The notes below the pieces were generated by a model. That model was not told the DNA's origin. It worked only from the letters and a program-made list of their open reading frames with translations, and did no database searches. From positions 2,027,001 to 2,091,000 of the forward strand of contig NZ_CP135076.1 of assembly GCF_032229225.1 (NCBI RefSeq): a stretch of DNA of 64,000 nucleotides. The letters are read 5' to 3'. This DNA comes from Stakelama saccharophila (GTDB lineage: Bacteria > Pseudomonadota > Alphaproteobacteria > Sphingomonadales > Sphingomonadaceae). Shown piece after piece: positions 1 through 8,936 of this stretch (its first letter is position 1; each line of letters starts with the position of its first letter). The translations under genes were made by a program, and so were the position numbers.

Positions 1-605
1 GCGTCGCCGTCGGTGAGCCCGACGTCCACCAGCGCCGCCGCATCGAATTTGTCGACATCCGGGCTCTTGGTCAGAATGCGAACAGCCCCGGCCAGCGAAT
101 TCGAACCGAACAAGGTGCCCTGCGGCCCGCGGAGAAATTCCACACGCTCGACGTCGAACAAGGTTGGATCGAGGATCGTGGAGTTGCCGTTGGCGGAGAT
201 TGGCAATTCATCAATGTAGATCGCGACCGTGCCCTGCAGGTTCGCGCCGTAGCCGTTCGTCGCAATGCCGCGGGCGGTGAAGTTGTTGAAGTTGGCTGTC
301 GGCTTGTTGACCACCACGCCCGGCGTCTCTCGTGCGAGGCCTTCATAGCCGACGATGCCCTTTTCGGTCAGTTCTTCCTGCTGAAAAGCGGTGATGCTGA
401 GCGGAACGTCCTGAAGCGACTCGGCGCGCCTGGTCGCGGTAACGACGATCTCGTTTCCGTTTGTACGGCGGTCCTGCTGATCACCATCGTCGCCCAACTG
501 CGCATCCTGCTGCTCGCTGGCGGACACATTGTCCTGCGCCAGGGCGACGCCCGGCGCCAGAATGAAGACGACCGCCGATGCGGACGCAAGAAGACGCTCC
601 TTCAT
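1..605 (-). CDS. TonB-dependent outer-membrane receptor, N-terminal part (runs off the left edge)
   Basis: The frame reads from ATG at 605 to the window edge without a stop, giving about 201 residues. It opens with a signal peptide ending in ALAQ, then a TonB-box-like stretch (NEIVVTATRR). The plug domain follows, with DVPLSITAF, TARGI, IYIDELPI and the family hallmark VEFLRGPQGTLFGSNSLAGAVRI. This is the iron-complex-receptor style very common in sphingomonads; the beta-barrel lies outside the window. Such receptors bring metal chelates, vitamins or glycans across the outer membrane using TonB energy, but the ligand cannot be read from the plug. It is divergent from gcd, with 374 nt between them. 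Confidence 0.93.
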   Translation of the reverse strand, partial: MKERLLASASAVVFILAPGVALAQDNVSASEQQDAQLGDDGDQQDRRTNGNEIVVTATRRAESLQDVPLSITAFQQEELTEKGIVGYEGLARETPGVVVNKPTANFNNFTARGIATNGYGANLQGTVAIYIDELPISANGNSTILDPTLFDVERVEFLRGPQGTLFGSNSLAGAVRILTKSPDVDKFDAAALVDVGLTDGD

Positions 606-979
606 GCAATGCTCTCCCTCCCAAGTGCCGATCTCGATCGCCGGCATATGCAGGGGAATGGATCAAGGCGGCGTCGGAGTCAATACTCACTCTCGTGCGT
701 GTGAATAAATGCGGTGGAGGCGATCTGCGATGGACACACGGACGCCATTTCGCTGTTCCACTGTTCCGCTCGGAACGCTACGCTCTCGCCGGGTGTTGGC
801 GCACAGGCAATCGAGGAGGGACGACCAAGACATGCGCGAATTGCCGCCAGCCGGGACGTCGTCACGCAGATTCGACCGGAATCATCCATTTGGGCCCCGC
901 ACGCGCCCGCCTCTGCACGCCGTGTCGATCCGCAACCACATCGGCCGTCCGACGGCGCCTTTCCTGCAAGGACACTGCC
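606..979. other. Divergent intergenic region between the TonB receptor and gcd
   Basis: No convincing gene is present in these 374 nt. An upstream extension of the gcd frame is open here but shows no protein-like composition. A small inverted repeat GTTCC-GCTC-GGAAC lies at 763-776. Its right arm also begins a GGAAC-N17-TGTT arrangement (772-797) that resembles an EcfG-type promoter reading toward gcd, but it is 183 nt from the start codon, so the assignment is weak. Confidence 0.4.
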
Positions 980-3367
980 ATGCCTGAGGCACCCCGCACC
1001 TCGATCTCCTGGCCGGCGCTCATCGTTGGCGTGATAGTTGGGCTTATCGGTCTGGTTCTCGCCGCCGGCGGTGCGTGGCTCGCCGCGCTCGGGGGATCGC
1101 TCTATTATGTAATCACCGGTCTCGCGATGCTCGTCTCGGGTATCCTGCTCGCGCGTGGCCGTCTGCTCGGCGGCTGGATCTACGTCGCGGTCTTCCTGCT
1201 GACCATTCCCTGGGCCTTCTGGGAAGTCGGCGCCGACGCCTGGGCATTGGTGCCGCGGCTGATTGCGCCGCTGGTGCTGCTCGTGGCGGTCGCGCTGGTC
1301 ATGCCAACCCTCACCCGGGCGGCACATCGCTGGCGGTACGCCTTCGGCACGATCGCGGCGGTGCTGGTCGTCTTCATCGTCGCAGGTTATACCATCGCCC
1401 GCGGAGATGCGCACCGGGTGCTTGCCGCTCTTCCCGCCGCCACCGGCACGATGCACGATCCCTCGCCGTTGCAAGCGGACGGCGACTGGCCGGCCTATGG
1501 CGGCTCCTATGCCGCGCGTCGCTATTCGCCGCTCGCGCAGATCACCCCGGCCAATGTCGGCGGGCTCAAGCAGGTCTGGCTGACGCACACCGGCGACATG
1601 CCCTCGTCAGAGGACGTCGCCAAAACCTATGGCGACGAGAATACGCCGCTCAAGATCGGCGATACGCTCTATGTCTGCACGCCGAAGAACTGGATCGTCG
1701 CGCTCGATCCGGCGACCGGTGCAAAGCGCTGGACCTTCGATCCGCATGTGCCCGACTCCGCCATTCCCTATACCGCCGCGTGTCGCGGGGTTGACTATTA
1801 CGAGGTTCCCGACGCGGCCTCCGATACGGCGTGCGCGAAGCGGATCATCTTCGGCACGCTCGATGCGCGGCTATTCGCGATCGACGCGCACACCGGTCAG
1901 CCGTGCCAGGATTTCGGGTCGAACGGGCAGGTCGACACCAAGATCGGCATGGGACGGACGCCGCCGGGCTACGTTTCGATCAACTCCGCGCCGACCATCG
2001 TCCGCGGGGTCGTGGTCACCGGGCACCAGGTGCTCGACGGACAGAACCGCTGGGCGCCGTCGGGTGTCATCCGCGGCTTCGATGCGGTGACGGGAAAGCT
2101 GCGCTGGGCGTGGGACATGATGCATCCCGAATGGAACGGCTATCCCCCCGCCGGCCGGGAATGGGCGCGCGGCACGCCCAATATGTGGACGACCGCTTCG
2201 GGCGACGAGGAACTCGGGCTCGTCTATCTGCCGATGGGCAATGCGGCCGCCGATTACTGGAGCGGGAGCCGCCGTCCGCCGGAAAACCATTACGCAACCT
2301 CGCTCGTCGCAATGAACGTCGAAACGGGCAAGCCCGTGTGGCACTTTCAGGCGGTTAAGAAAGACGTCTGGGATTACGATTTCGGCGCGCAGGCGACGCT
2401 GATCGATTACAAGGGCACACCCGCCCTGGTGCTGCCGTCGAAGCAGGGCGACATCTATATCCTCGACCGCCGCACGGGCAAGCCGCTGACGCCGATCGGA
2501 ACGATCAGGGCGCCGGGCGGCGGCGTCGAGCCGCAGGAGCGCGCGAGGACGCAGATCGTCTCGAAATGGCAAACATTGCGCAAGCCGCCGCTGAGCGAGC
2601 GCGACATGTGGGGAATGTCGCCGATCGATCAGATGATCTGCCGTATCCAGTTCAGGAAGGCGAGCTATAAGGGCTTCTTCACCCCGCCGACCGCCGACCG
2701 GCGATCGATAGAATATCCAGGCTATAATGGCGGCACCGATTGGGGCGGAATCGCCGTCGATCCCCGTCGCGGCGTGATCGTCGCCAACTATAACGATATG
2801 CCCAACTATGTTCGGCTGGTGCCCCGCGCCGAGGCCGAGAAGAAAGGCTGGGCACCCAGAAACCAGGCGCGCGGCGAGATCGGCGGAGCCGAGGGCGCCG
2901 GCGATCCGCAGGCGAACACGCCCTACGCGATCGACGTCAATGCCGGGTGGCGCCTGCCCTGGACCGGCATGTTGTGCAAGCAGCCCCCCTATGGCGGGTT
3001 GCGCGCGATCGACATCGCGACCGGCAAGACGATCTGGGATCGCGCTTTCGGTACCGCGCGGACCAACGGCCCGTTCGGCATCCCGTCCATGCTGCCGCTG
3101 ACCATCGGCACGCCGAATAACGGCGGCGCGGTCGTTACGGCGAGCGGCCTGATCTTCATCGCCGCTGCCACCGACAATCTGATCCGTGCGATCGACCTCG
3201 CCTCGGGCAAGACGTTATGGACCCACAAACTACCGGCAGGCGGGCAGGCGACACCGATGGTCTATGAGGCCGAGGGCCGCCAGTATCTGGTGATCGTGGC
3301 GGGCGGGCACCATTTCATGGAAACGCCGATCGGCGACGAAGTACTCGCGTTCGCCCTGCCACGATAA
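980..3367 (+). CDS. gcd: Membrane-bound PQQ-dependent glucose/quinate-type dehydrogenase
   Basis: The protein has 795 residues, the usual Gcd length (about 796). Residues 12-140 form about five membrane helices. The remainder is an eight-bladed quinoprotein propeller with blade motifs such as WPAYGGSYAARRYSPL, WIVALDPATGAKRW and GGLRAIDIATGKTIW. It should oxidise glucose (or quinate/shikimate or another polyol) in the periplasm with PQQ and pass electrons to ubiquinone. An active-site region DVWDYDFGAQ and a PWTGMLCKQPPYG segment are seen. The ATG at 980 was chosen because the family begins just before the first helix; the longer open frame starting at 578 has no similarity. It is monocistronic here, and no pqq biosynthesis genes are in the window. 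The exact sugar substrate is not determinable. Confidence 0.93.
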   Translation: MPEAPRTSISWPALIVGVIVGLIGLVLAAGGAWLAALGGSLYYVITGLAMLVSGILLARGRLLGGWIYVAVFLLTIPWAFWEVGADAWALVPRLIAPLVLLVAVALVMPTLTRAAHRWRYAFGTIAAVLVVFIVAGYTIARGDAHRVLAALPAATGTMHDPSPLQADGDWPAYGGSYAARRYSPLAQITPANVGGLKQVWLTHTGDMPSSEDVAKTYGDENTPLKIGDTLYVCTPKNWIVALDPATGAKRWTFDPHVPDSAIPYTAACRGVDYYEVPDAASDTACAKRIIFGTLDARLFAIDAHTGQPCQDFGSNGQVDTKIGMGRTPPGYVSINSAPTIVRGVVVTGHQVLDGQNRWAPSGVIRGFDAVTGKLRWAWDMMHPEWNGYPPAGREWARGTPNMWTTASGDEELGLVYLPMGNAAADYWSGSRRPPENHYATSLVAMNVETGKPVWHFQAVKKDVWDYDFGAQATLIDYKGTPALVLPSKQGDIYILDRRTGKPLTPIGTIRAPGGGVEPQERARTQIVSKWQTLRKPPLSERDMWGMSPIDQMICRIQFRKASYKGFFTPPTADRRSIEYPGYNGGTDWGGIAVDPRRGVIVANYNDMPNYVRLVPRAEAEKKGWAPRNQARGEIGGAEGAGDPQANTPYAIDVNAGWRLPWTGMLCKQPPYGGLRAIDIATGKTIWDRAFGTARTNGPFGIPSMLPLTIGTPNNGGAVVTASGLIFIAAATDNLIRAIDLASGKTLWTHKLPAGGQATPMVYEAEGRQYLVIVAGGHHFMETPIGDEVLAFALPR

Positions 3368-3578
3368 CCGGCCACAGATCGCGCATCCGGGCCTTCGTCC
3401 GGTCGGCGGGCCTCTCGCGTCCGGCCGGCTGCGTCGCATGGACTTCGTTTTCCCGAGCGCATCTTCGACATGGCGGTGCGGTGGTCACAGCCGGAATGTC
3501 TGTCCCGCCGGGCAATCGAGTTCGCTAGGGGAGCATGTCCGTCGTCCTGCGTGGAAGTTCCAGCGGCACCGCGTCGGA

Positions 3579-4652
3579 TCACCGACCGGCGGCTGCCAGC
3601 AACTCGCTCAGGCGTCGCGACGTGCGCTTGAATTCTTCCAGGCCGAAGGCAAGCGAAAGCAGTTCGCCGGCGGCATCGGCGGGCACTCTTTTCCTGGTCG
3701 TGTCGATCGCCGCTTCCAGCTTCGCCATGTGGCCGTCATCCCCCCTGCCCGACGCGGCGGCATCGAGAAAGGCCTCGCCGGCCTTTCCCACCCGTGCCAG
3801 CGAAACACATAATCCGCGGTCCTGCCGGACGAGCGTTCCGACATTTGGCTGCTCGCACAATCTGTCGATTATGACGAGGCTGTGCCATATCCGGTACATG
3901 GCGTCCGCCATTTGCCGGGCCTGTTCGGCAGAACCATGCTTCAGATGCGCCGAACGACCGAGCACGCGCACCCGGCCGATATCGTCGAGAAAGCGATCGT
4001 GATCGGCGTCGAGATCGCGGCGGTTCCTCCGGCCCAGCAGGATATCGAATTCGGCGCGGACCAGGTCCGCGCCCGACGACAACAAACCGCGCGCGCTGCG
4101 CAGCGCGCGGGTTCCGGCGCTTTCCGGCCAGATGACGAGGGTTGCGACCACGCCGGCAACGGTGCCGACGGTGATCGCGATCGCCCGTTCCAGTGCGCCG
4201 TCCAGTACCGTCGCATCCGCATCCAGCGCGACGATCACCCCGGCCATGGTGCCGAAGCCAAATGCCGGAAACCGCTCCGCAACCGCATAGAGAATGAAGA
4301 CCACCGCGCCGATGCGCCAGATCACATTGTCGCTGCCGCCCAGAAGATAGACGGATACCAGACCGGCCAGGGTTCCCAATATAGTGACAGCAATACGCAC
4401 GAGGCCCGTCCGCAGCGTCGCGTCCGCATCTTCCTGGGTGACGAACAGGGCCGAAATCACGCCCCATGACGCGTATTCCAGTCCGCAGGCACGCACCACC
4501 AGAAAGGTGACGACGGCCGCAACCGCGGCCTGCGACCCGATCCGCAGCGGATCGCGCGCCGCGCGCATCGCCAATATCGCGTTCGGCCGCGCCAGGCCGG
4601 ACCGGAGCAGGCGGTCTATACCGGGAACAGCGGATTCTCCGTACGTCGACAA
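3579..4652 (-). CDS. FUSC-family inner-membrane transporter (aromatic-acid efflux type)
   Basis: The product has 357 residues. The N-terminal half holds about six membrane helices with the FUSC signature (DPLRIGSQAAVAAVVTFLV, YASWGVISALFVTQ, GTLAGLVSVYLLG). The C-terminal half is a soluble helical domain rich in Arg and Leu. It is about half the length of E. coli AaeB and probably works as an oligomer. FUSC proteins export aromatic acids or related compounds; the substrate here is unknown. The start is uncertain: the longest frame begins at TTG 4652, preceded at a long spacing by a GGAG element, and an internal ATG at 4568 just before the first helix is the alternative. No operon partner is evident. 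Confidence 0.82.
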   Translation of the reverse strand: MSTYGESAVPGIDRLLRSGLARPNAILAMRAARDPLRIGSQAAVAAVVTFLVVRACGLEYASWGVISALFVTQEDADATLRTGLVRIAVTILGTLAGLVSVYLLGGSDNVIWRIGAVVFILYAVAERFPAFGFGTMAGVIVALDADATVLDGALERAIAITVGTVAGVVATLVIWPESAGTRALRSARGLLSSGADLVRAEFDILLGRRNRRDLDADHDRFLDDIGRVRVLGRSAHLKHGSAEQARQMADAMYRIWHSLVIIDRLCEQPNVGTLVRQDRGLCVSLARVGKAGEAFLDAAASGRGDDGHMAKLEAAIDTTRKRVPADAAGELLSLAFGLEEFKRTSRRLSELLAAAGR

Positions 4653-4755
4653 GATTCGACCGCTCCGAAAATACGGTACGACCGGCTAAGCTGCCCCTTG
4701 CTCGCCCGTTTCGCGACCTCTCCGCCAGAGACAGGCAGTTCCCTGCCCGCGTCCG

Positions 4756-5274
4756 TCAGTGGCTCGCCGTTTCGCCGGCGGCGCGACGCTGGAGGAACTG
4801 ACGAGTAACCATCGGAAGACCGTCGATAATGAACTGCGCCATGGCCTGCTCTTCATCGAGCGATTGCTTGAGGCCCGTGACCGCCTGCGCAAAGCCGCCC
4901 TCCTCCGCCATGGTGATGAGGCCGGTATAACTCGCCGCCTCGTAATTTTCGAAGGCGTAGTTGGCGAAGCTGTTCTTGACGATCTCGTCACCGGCGGCCG
5001 TGTGGGCGAGCGCGGCCAAGTTCCCGGACATGGTCATGCCCGCGTCCTTCACGGCAGAATTCTTTTCATCCAGGCTTTCCAGGATTTCTTCCACACGGGC
5101 GATCTGGCCGTGCGTTTCATCGATATGGCTGCGCAGCCGCGCCTCCACCTCCGGATAGTGTTCCAGATGTTCGACCTGTCGATTCATCAGGGCGAGCGCC
5201 TGATTCTCCAGCGCATGCACATCGCGAAGGCCGGTGACGAAAAGCGGACGTATGGTATCCCGTGATGCGGCCAT
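4756..5274 (-). CDS. Ferritin-like DUF892 protein (YciE/YciF family)
   Basis: The 172 residues are mostly helical. They show the DUF892 pattern: an N-terminal LRDVHALENQALALM helix, then EARLRSHIDETHGQIARVEEIL, and a third helix FENYEAASYTGLITMAEE with the carboxylate/tyrosine side chains expected of a four-helix ferritin-like bundle. YciE/YciF proteins are stress-induced and thought to bind metal or protect against oxidants; the reaction is not established. A strong Shine-Dalgarno (GGAGGAG, 6 nt before the ATG) supports the start. A GGAAC-type promoter candidate lies at 5331-5356. It is divergent from a second DUF892-like gene. Confidence 0.88.
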   Translation of the reverse strand: MAASRDTIRPLFVTGLRDVHALENQALALMNRQVEHLEHYPEVEARLRSHIDETHGQIARVEEILESLDEKNSAVKDAGMTMSGNLAALAHTAAGDEIVKNSFANYAFENYEAASYTGLITMAEEGGFAQAVTGLKQSLDEEQAMAQFIIDGLPMVTRQFLQRRAAGETASH

Positions 5275-5330
5275 GTTGACTCCTCCGGTGCAATTAGGTC
5301 GATAGCGCGTTATCTTTTGTCCTTCGGTTC

Positions 5331-5356
5331 AACACGGCGCGGCAGGCGCGCGTTCC
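5331..5356 (-). promoter_or_regulatory. Candidate EcfG-type (general stress) promoter for the ferritin-like gene
   Basis: Reading on the minus strand, GGAAC is followed after 17 nt by TGTT, one mismatch from the alphaproteobacterial EcfG pattern GGAAC-N16/17-CGTT. It ends 57 nt before the start codon of the DUF892 gene, a family known to be stress-regulated in other bacteria. The call is pattern-based only. Confidence 0.45.
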
Positions 5357-5505
5357 CATGAAAAACGCAGGACTAACCTACGTAAACGAAATAGTCCCGA
5401 GGCTGCTTTCCGGCCGGCGGCAGTCGAGATTTACTTCGAAGGTTCTTGAGGCACGCGGCGCCCCGCCTGCGGAACATCTCCTCTCTGCGGCCGGTTCTGC
5501 TTTCC

Positions 5506-5973
5506 ATGAGCAAGACTTCGAATAATGCCGAACTGCTTCAGGTCTGCATCCAGGACCTGCACAGCGGCTGTGTGGCGGCGGCGAGCCGGCTGCCCGAAAT
5601 CATCGCCCCGGTAGCAAACCAGGCGTTGCGCGAGGCCATGGAGAACGCCCATGGAGATTATGCTGCCCGCGCTCAGCGCCTCGAACAGACCGGATATGAT
5701 CTTTCCGGCCCTGAGAATCTGTGGATGAAGGGCATCCTCGACGACGCCGTGCGAGACACGCAAAGCACCGCATCCGGTCCGATCCTCGACGTCGCATTGG
5801 TCGGAGCGATGCGCAAAGCATTTCAGGCGGAACGGGTTTCCATCGAAACGGCACAGGTGTTGGCCGAACGCCTTGAACATGAAAAGACACTCGGGCCGCT
5901 GGCAGCGAACCATCGGGAGACGAGCGAAGCCGATCGGAAGTTACAATCCCTGCTCGCCCAGCTCGCGGCGTGA
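5506..5973 (+). CDS. DUF892/YciE-like ferritin-fold protein
   Basis: The ATG at 5506 gives 155 residues. The helix pattern resembles DUF892 proteins: LLQVCIQDLHSGCVAAASRLP, then REAMENAHGDYAARAQRLEQTGY, a central GILDDAV segment, and DVALVGAMRKAFQAERVSIETAQVLAERL before a short C-terminal helix. This is a divergent second copy next to the minus-strand DUF892 gene, so the two may have arisen by duplication or act in the same stress response. An earlier in-frame start at 5446 would add an Arg-rich extension unlike the family. A GGAAC-N17-GGTT element (5471-5496) sits very close to the ATG and would make the mRNA almost leaderless, so I do not rely on it. Confidence 0.7.
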   Translation: MSKTSNNAELLQVCIQDLHSGCVAAASRLPEIIAPVANQALREAMENAHGDYAARAQRLEQTGYDLSGPENLWMKGILDDAVRDTQSTASGPILDVALVGAMRKAFQAERVSIETAQVLAERLEHEKTLGPLAANHRETSEADRKLQSLLAQLAA

Positions 5974-6043
5974 CCGGGCGGTGTGGACCTGGCCGGCGTC
6001 CGCCGTATCGCGCGCTCGGGCCGGCGCCGGCACGAAGCACCAT

Positions 6044-6445
6044 ATGATGATCGCACCGCCGCTGATGATGGCCGCCCAACTGATTGCGCAGCAGGCGCAG
6101 ATCGCCCCGGCAGCCAGCTTCAAGAGCGGCGGCGCGCAAGCCGATCTGTTCCGGTCTGCGGCGGAGGGATCGAACGAGGCCTTCGCAGCCGGACTGATCA
6201 ACGCAGAACCGTTTCCGGCCTGGAACGGAATGGCCAGCGCCGCGCGGGAGGATACGAGATTGCGGTCGTTGAGCGTCTATGGCGGCAGCGGACGCCGCAC
6301 TATCGTTTATTATCGACCCGGATCGGCTGAACGTCTCGCGACCGCTTGCCGGGTCAGGGTCGATCGGAAGGGAACGCATGAGGACTGGGCCGCTGCGCGC
6401 CGGTGGTGCCGGGCTGTTCTAGCGGAAACCGGCGATCACCGCTGA
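6044..6445 (+). CDS. Hypothetical small protein, possibly secreted
   Basis: I do not recognise this family. From the paired ATGs at 6044/6047 it encodes about 133 residues. The first 25 form a Met/Ala/Gln-rich hydrophobic segment (MMIAPPLMMAAQLIAQQ) that could be a weak signal peptide, followed by a mixed region with Tyr and Arg (SVYGGSGRRTIVYYRPG). There is no clear Shine-Dalgarno. The opposite strand is also open, so coding status is uncertain. It follows the DUF892-like gene by 70 nt. Confidence 0.35.
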   Translation: MMIAPPLMMAAQLIAQQAQIAPAASFKSGGAQADLFRSAAEGSNEAFAAGLINAEPFPAWNGMASAAREDTRLRSLSVYGGSGRRTIVYYRPGSAERLATACRVRVDRKGTHEDWAAARRWCRAVLAETGDHR

Positions 6446-6565
6446 CGGCCGCCCCGAGGAACGACGATATGCTGAAGGACTACATCGCGACCTGGGCGCA
6501 TCATCGTCGGTCATCCGGTGCTTCGGTCGAGCGCGCCGACTGTTTCGGTGAAGTCGCCAAAGGGC

Positions 6566-7390
6566 TCATGCCGTCGGCACGCCATAGGATTTGAGGATGC
6601 GGTGGATCGCGGGGGCCTCCCGTTCGAGAATCGCCTCCACCCGCTTGCGAAGCGCCGGTTCGCCGCGCTGCACGCCCATGGAGATATCGTACACCATCGG
6701 CCATTGCGCCTGGTCCAGCCATGGCGTGACTTTTTCCAGCCGCAGCGGCACGTCGGAACGCTGCGCGAAATATCCCGCCAGCGGCCCCCAGACCATCGCC
6801 ACATCGACATCGCCGGCGGCGACCGCCTTCACCACGGCCGAGGGCGGGTTCGGCTGCCGATAGTCGCCGTACAGCATATAGCCGTGGATATTGTCGATCA
6901 GGCCGCGCACCGCCATGGCGTGGGCGGGCGGTGTGTTCATGCCGTCGTCGCCGACCATCTGGATTCCGATGGAAAGCGACTTGAGACGCGGGTCATCGAG
7001 CGTCAGCCCGGCCAAATCGCGGTCGGCACGCGTCACGAACATATAGCTCGACCGGTAATAGGGACGCGTCGTTGCGACCATTTCGAGGCCGCTGGCGATG
7101 CCCGGCCAGATATCGCACTTCCGCTCCCGCAGCGTGTTGCGCACATAGCCGCGCCGCTGCGCCCACCAGACATAGCGAACCTCGCGGCCCAGATCCTTCG
7201 CGACCAACTCGGCGATCTTGTTCTCGAACCCCTCGCCCGCCCGGTTGGAGAAGGGAAGATTGTTCGGATCGGCGCAGACGACCAGCGTTCGGTCGGCATC
7301 GGCCTGTCGCTGCGGATCGAGCGGCGCCGGCGCGGCGCCGATCCCGACGAGCGCGACCGCCGCCGCCATGGCGCGGACGATCGCCCTCAT
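6566..7390 (-). CDS. xoxJ: Periplasmic solute-binding-type protein of quinoprotein dehydrogenase clusters (XoxJ/MoxJ-like)
   Basis: The 274-residue product has an N-terminal signal peptide (VGIGAAPAPL) and a bacterial extracellular solute-binding fold. Characteristic pieces are LVVCADPNNLPFSN, FENKIAELVAKDLG, YVWWAQRRGYVRNTL and CDIWPG, typical of the quinoprotein-dehydrogenase-associated substrate-binding family that includes XoxJ and MxaJ. Those proteins act in the periplasm and are proposed to assist activation or assembly of methanol-dehydrogenase-type enzymes; no transport partner is encoded here. The ATG at 7390 overlaps the stop of the upstream beta-propeller gene as ATGA, which decides the start. 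It is the last gene of the long oxidase/dehydrogenase operon. Confidence 0.85.
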   Translation of the reverse strand: MRAIVRAMAAAVALVGIGAAPAPLDPQRQADADRTLVVCADPNNLPFSNRAGEGFENKIAELVAKDLGREVRYVWWAQRRGYVRNTLRERKCDIWPGIASGLEMVATTRPYYRSSYMFVTRADRDLAGLTLDDPRLKSLSIGIQMVGDDGMNTPPAHAMAVRGLIDNIHGYMLYGDYRQPNPPSAVVKAVAAGDVDVAMVWGPLAGYFAQRSDVPLRLEKVTPWLDQAQWPMVYDISMGVQRGEPALRKRVEAILEREAPAIHRILKSYGVPTA

Positions 7391-8355
7391 GGCACCGCGA
7401 CGACGCCCCATGGCCGTCCTCCCAGCTTCACCGTCCGCTCCACCTTGTTCGTCTCCAGGTTGATGATCGTCATGTCGCCGGAAAGCCCCGCCACAGCATA
7501 GAGCCTCGTCTCGTCGGGCGACAGCGCGATACCCCAGTTGCGATGCCCGACCGGGAAGGTGCGTACCACTTGGTGCGTGGCGGGGTTGATCTCGGCGACA
7601 TGGTCGCCCCGTCCCAGCGCCACGAAGACCCGCTTGCCGTCCCGTGTGATCGTCAGTTCCACCGCCTGCACCGGATCGAGATCGGGCAACAGCTTCACCA
7701 GATCGATCCGGTCGACGATCTTATGCGTCCCGGCGTCGAAGATCGCGATCAGTCCGCGCAGTTCGGACGTCACCCACAATTCGCTGCCGCCCTTCAGAAA
7801 CAATGCGGCGCGCGGCCGCGTCCCGACCAGCACGCTGTCTTTCAGCTTGCCGGTGGCGGCATCGATGAAGTGGGCCGTGCTCGCCGTTTCGGAAGTCGCG
7901 ATCACCAGCTTGCCGTCGGGGCTGACAGCCATCCCCTCCGGTTCCGGTCCGACCGTCACCTCGTTCGTGATCTTACCGCTCGACAGATCGAGAAAGGAAA
8001 CCGCGCTATGGTCCTCGTTGGCGATGTAGAGCCGCTTCCCATCCGGGCTGACGACGAAACGCTCGGGGTCCGTGCCCGAATCGAGCTTGCGGACGATCTT
8101 GTGCGTGTCGACGTCAATGGCGTCGATCGTGTCGGCGTCACCCGCTGCAACGTAGAGCGTCTTGCCGTCCGGCGACACAGCCATGCCGCGCGGCCGGGCA
8201 TCGGTGGCGATTTGGCCCATCACGCGACCCGTATCGCCGTCGATCACATGGACGACATCGGCCTGCTCATCGGAGACGAAGACCGTGTCGGCACGGGATG
8301 CGGACGCGGCGAACATGGCAAGGAGCGTCGCTGCGAACGCCGCAATTCCCTTCAC
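7387..8355 (-). CDS. YVTN-type beta-propeller protein associated with PQQ catabolism clusters
   Basis: The product has 322 residues from a GTG start, with a signal peptide (AATLLAMFAASASRA). It then has about seven YVTN/NHL-like repeats, each carrying a variant of GMAVSPDGKTLYVA followed by a D-x-D-T-x-K-I turn. This matches the PQQ-dependent catabolism-associated beta-propeller family found beside quinoprotein alcohol dehydrogenases; its role is unknown, probably a periplasmic accessory or scaffold. The GTG overlaps the stop of the cytochrome gene (GTGA), supporting both the unusual start codon and translational coupling. A later ATG would remove most of the signal peptide. Confidence 0.87.
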   Translation of the reverse strand: MKGIAAFAATLLAMFAASASRADTVFVSDEQADVVHVIDGDTGRVMGQIATDARPRGMAVSPDGKTLYVAAGDADTIDAIDVDTHKIVRKLDSGTDPERFVVSPDGKRLYIANEDHSAVSFLDLSSGKITNEVTVGPEPEGMAVSPDGKLVIATSETASTAHFIDAATGKLKDSVLVGTRPRAALFLKGGSELWVTSELRGLIAIFDAGTHKIVDRIDLVKLLPDLDPVQAVELTITRDGKRVFVALGRGDHVAEINPATHQVVRTFPVGHRNWGIALSPDETRLYAVAGLSGDMTIINLETNKVERTVKLGGRPWGVVAVP

Positions 8356-8936
8356 TGGCCCGGCCCCTTCACCGTCGAGGTATAATCGTTGGTAGTGTCG
8401 CGCGGCGGCGCCCAACCGGCATGCGCGTCCGCCTTGCGCGGCACCGGGGCCGGATTCTGCGACGGCGTCGGCCCGTGCTGCGCCGCCAGCGTTGCCGGCA
8501 GCGACATCGACCGCACATAGGCGGCGATCTTCCAGAGCTGATCGTCCGGAATACGGCCGCCCCAGGCGGGCATTCCGTTGGGACGCCCTTCGACCAGCGT
8601 CTGGTGGATCTGCGTCAGCCGGCCGCCATAGATCCACACATCGTCCATCAGATTGGGACCCATGCCGCCGCCGCCGTTGGAGTGGCAGCCGACGCAGTTG
8701 AACTGGTGATAGAGCCGCTTGCCCGTCGCGACCGCTTCGGCATTGTCGTAATATTGGTCGGCGCGCGGGTCGGTCGTCACCGCGGGCTGCGTCGAACCTG
8801 GCGCGAGCGCGGTATCGATCACGCCTTCGTGGTCGGGTTGCTCGGCGGGCATGGAGCGATCGCCGGCCCCCTTGCCACAGGCCGCGAGCAGGACGACCGC
8901 TGCTACGGCTATCTTAGTGCGGAAGCGCGAAGACAT
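8352..8936 (-). CDS. Monoheme cytochrome c lipoprotein, probable electron acceptor of the PQQ dehydrogenase
   Basis: The product has 194 residues. The N-terminus ends in a lipobox (LAAC), predicting a lipid-anchored periplasmic protein. A single class-I heme site, CVGCH, is followed by the conserved GGRIPDDQLWKIAAYVRSM helix; the likely axial Met is in the NGMPAWGG loop. A Pro-rich tail of about 45 residues follows. Its place right after the XoxF-like gene, as xoxG follows xoxF elsewhere, suggests it takes electrons from the dehydrogenase and hands them to the oxidase encoded upstream. The chosen ATG (8936) overlaps the end of the dehydrogenase gene by 23 nt; an earlier start would put residues before the lipoprotein signal. 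Confidence 0.88.
   Translation of the reverse strand: MSSRFRTKIAVAAVVLLAACGKGAGDRSMPAEQPDHEGVIDTALAPGSTQPAVTTDPRADQYYDNAEAVATGKRLYHQFNCVGCHSNGGGGMGPNLMDDVWIYGGRLTQIHQTLVEGRPNGMPAWGGRIPDDQLWKIAAYVRSMSLPATLAAQHGPTPSQNPAPVPRKADAHAGWAPPRDTTNDYTSTVKGPGQ

Noticed and set aside
578..979. Long N-terminal extension of the gcd frame
   Set aside because: The frame is open but has no membrane or quinoprotein features; the family begins at the ATG at 980.
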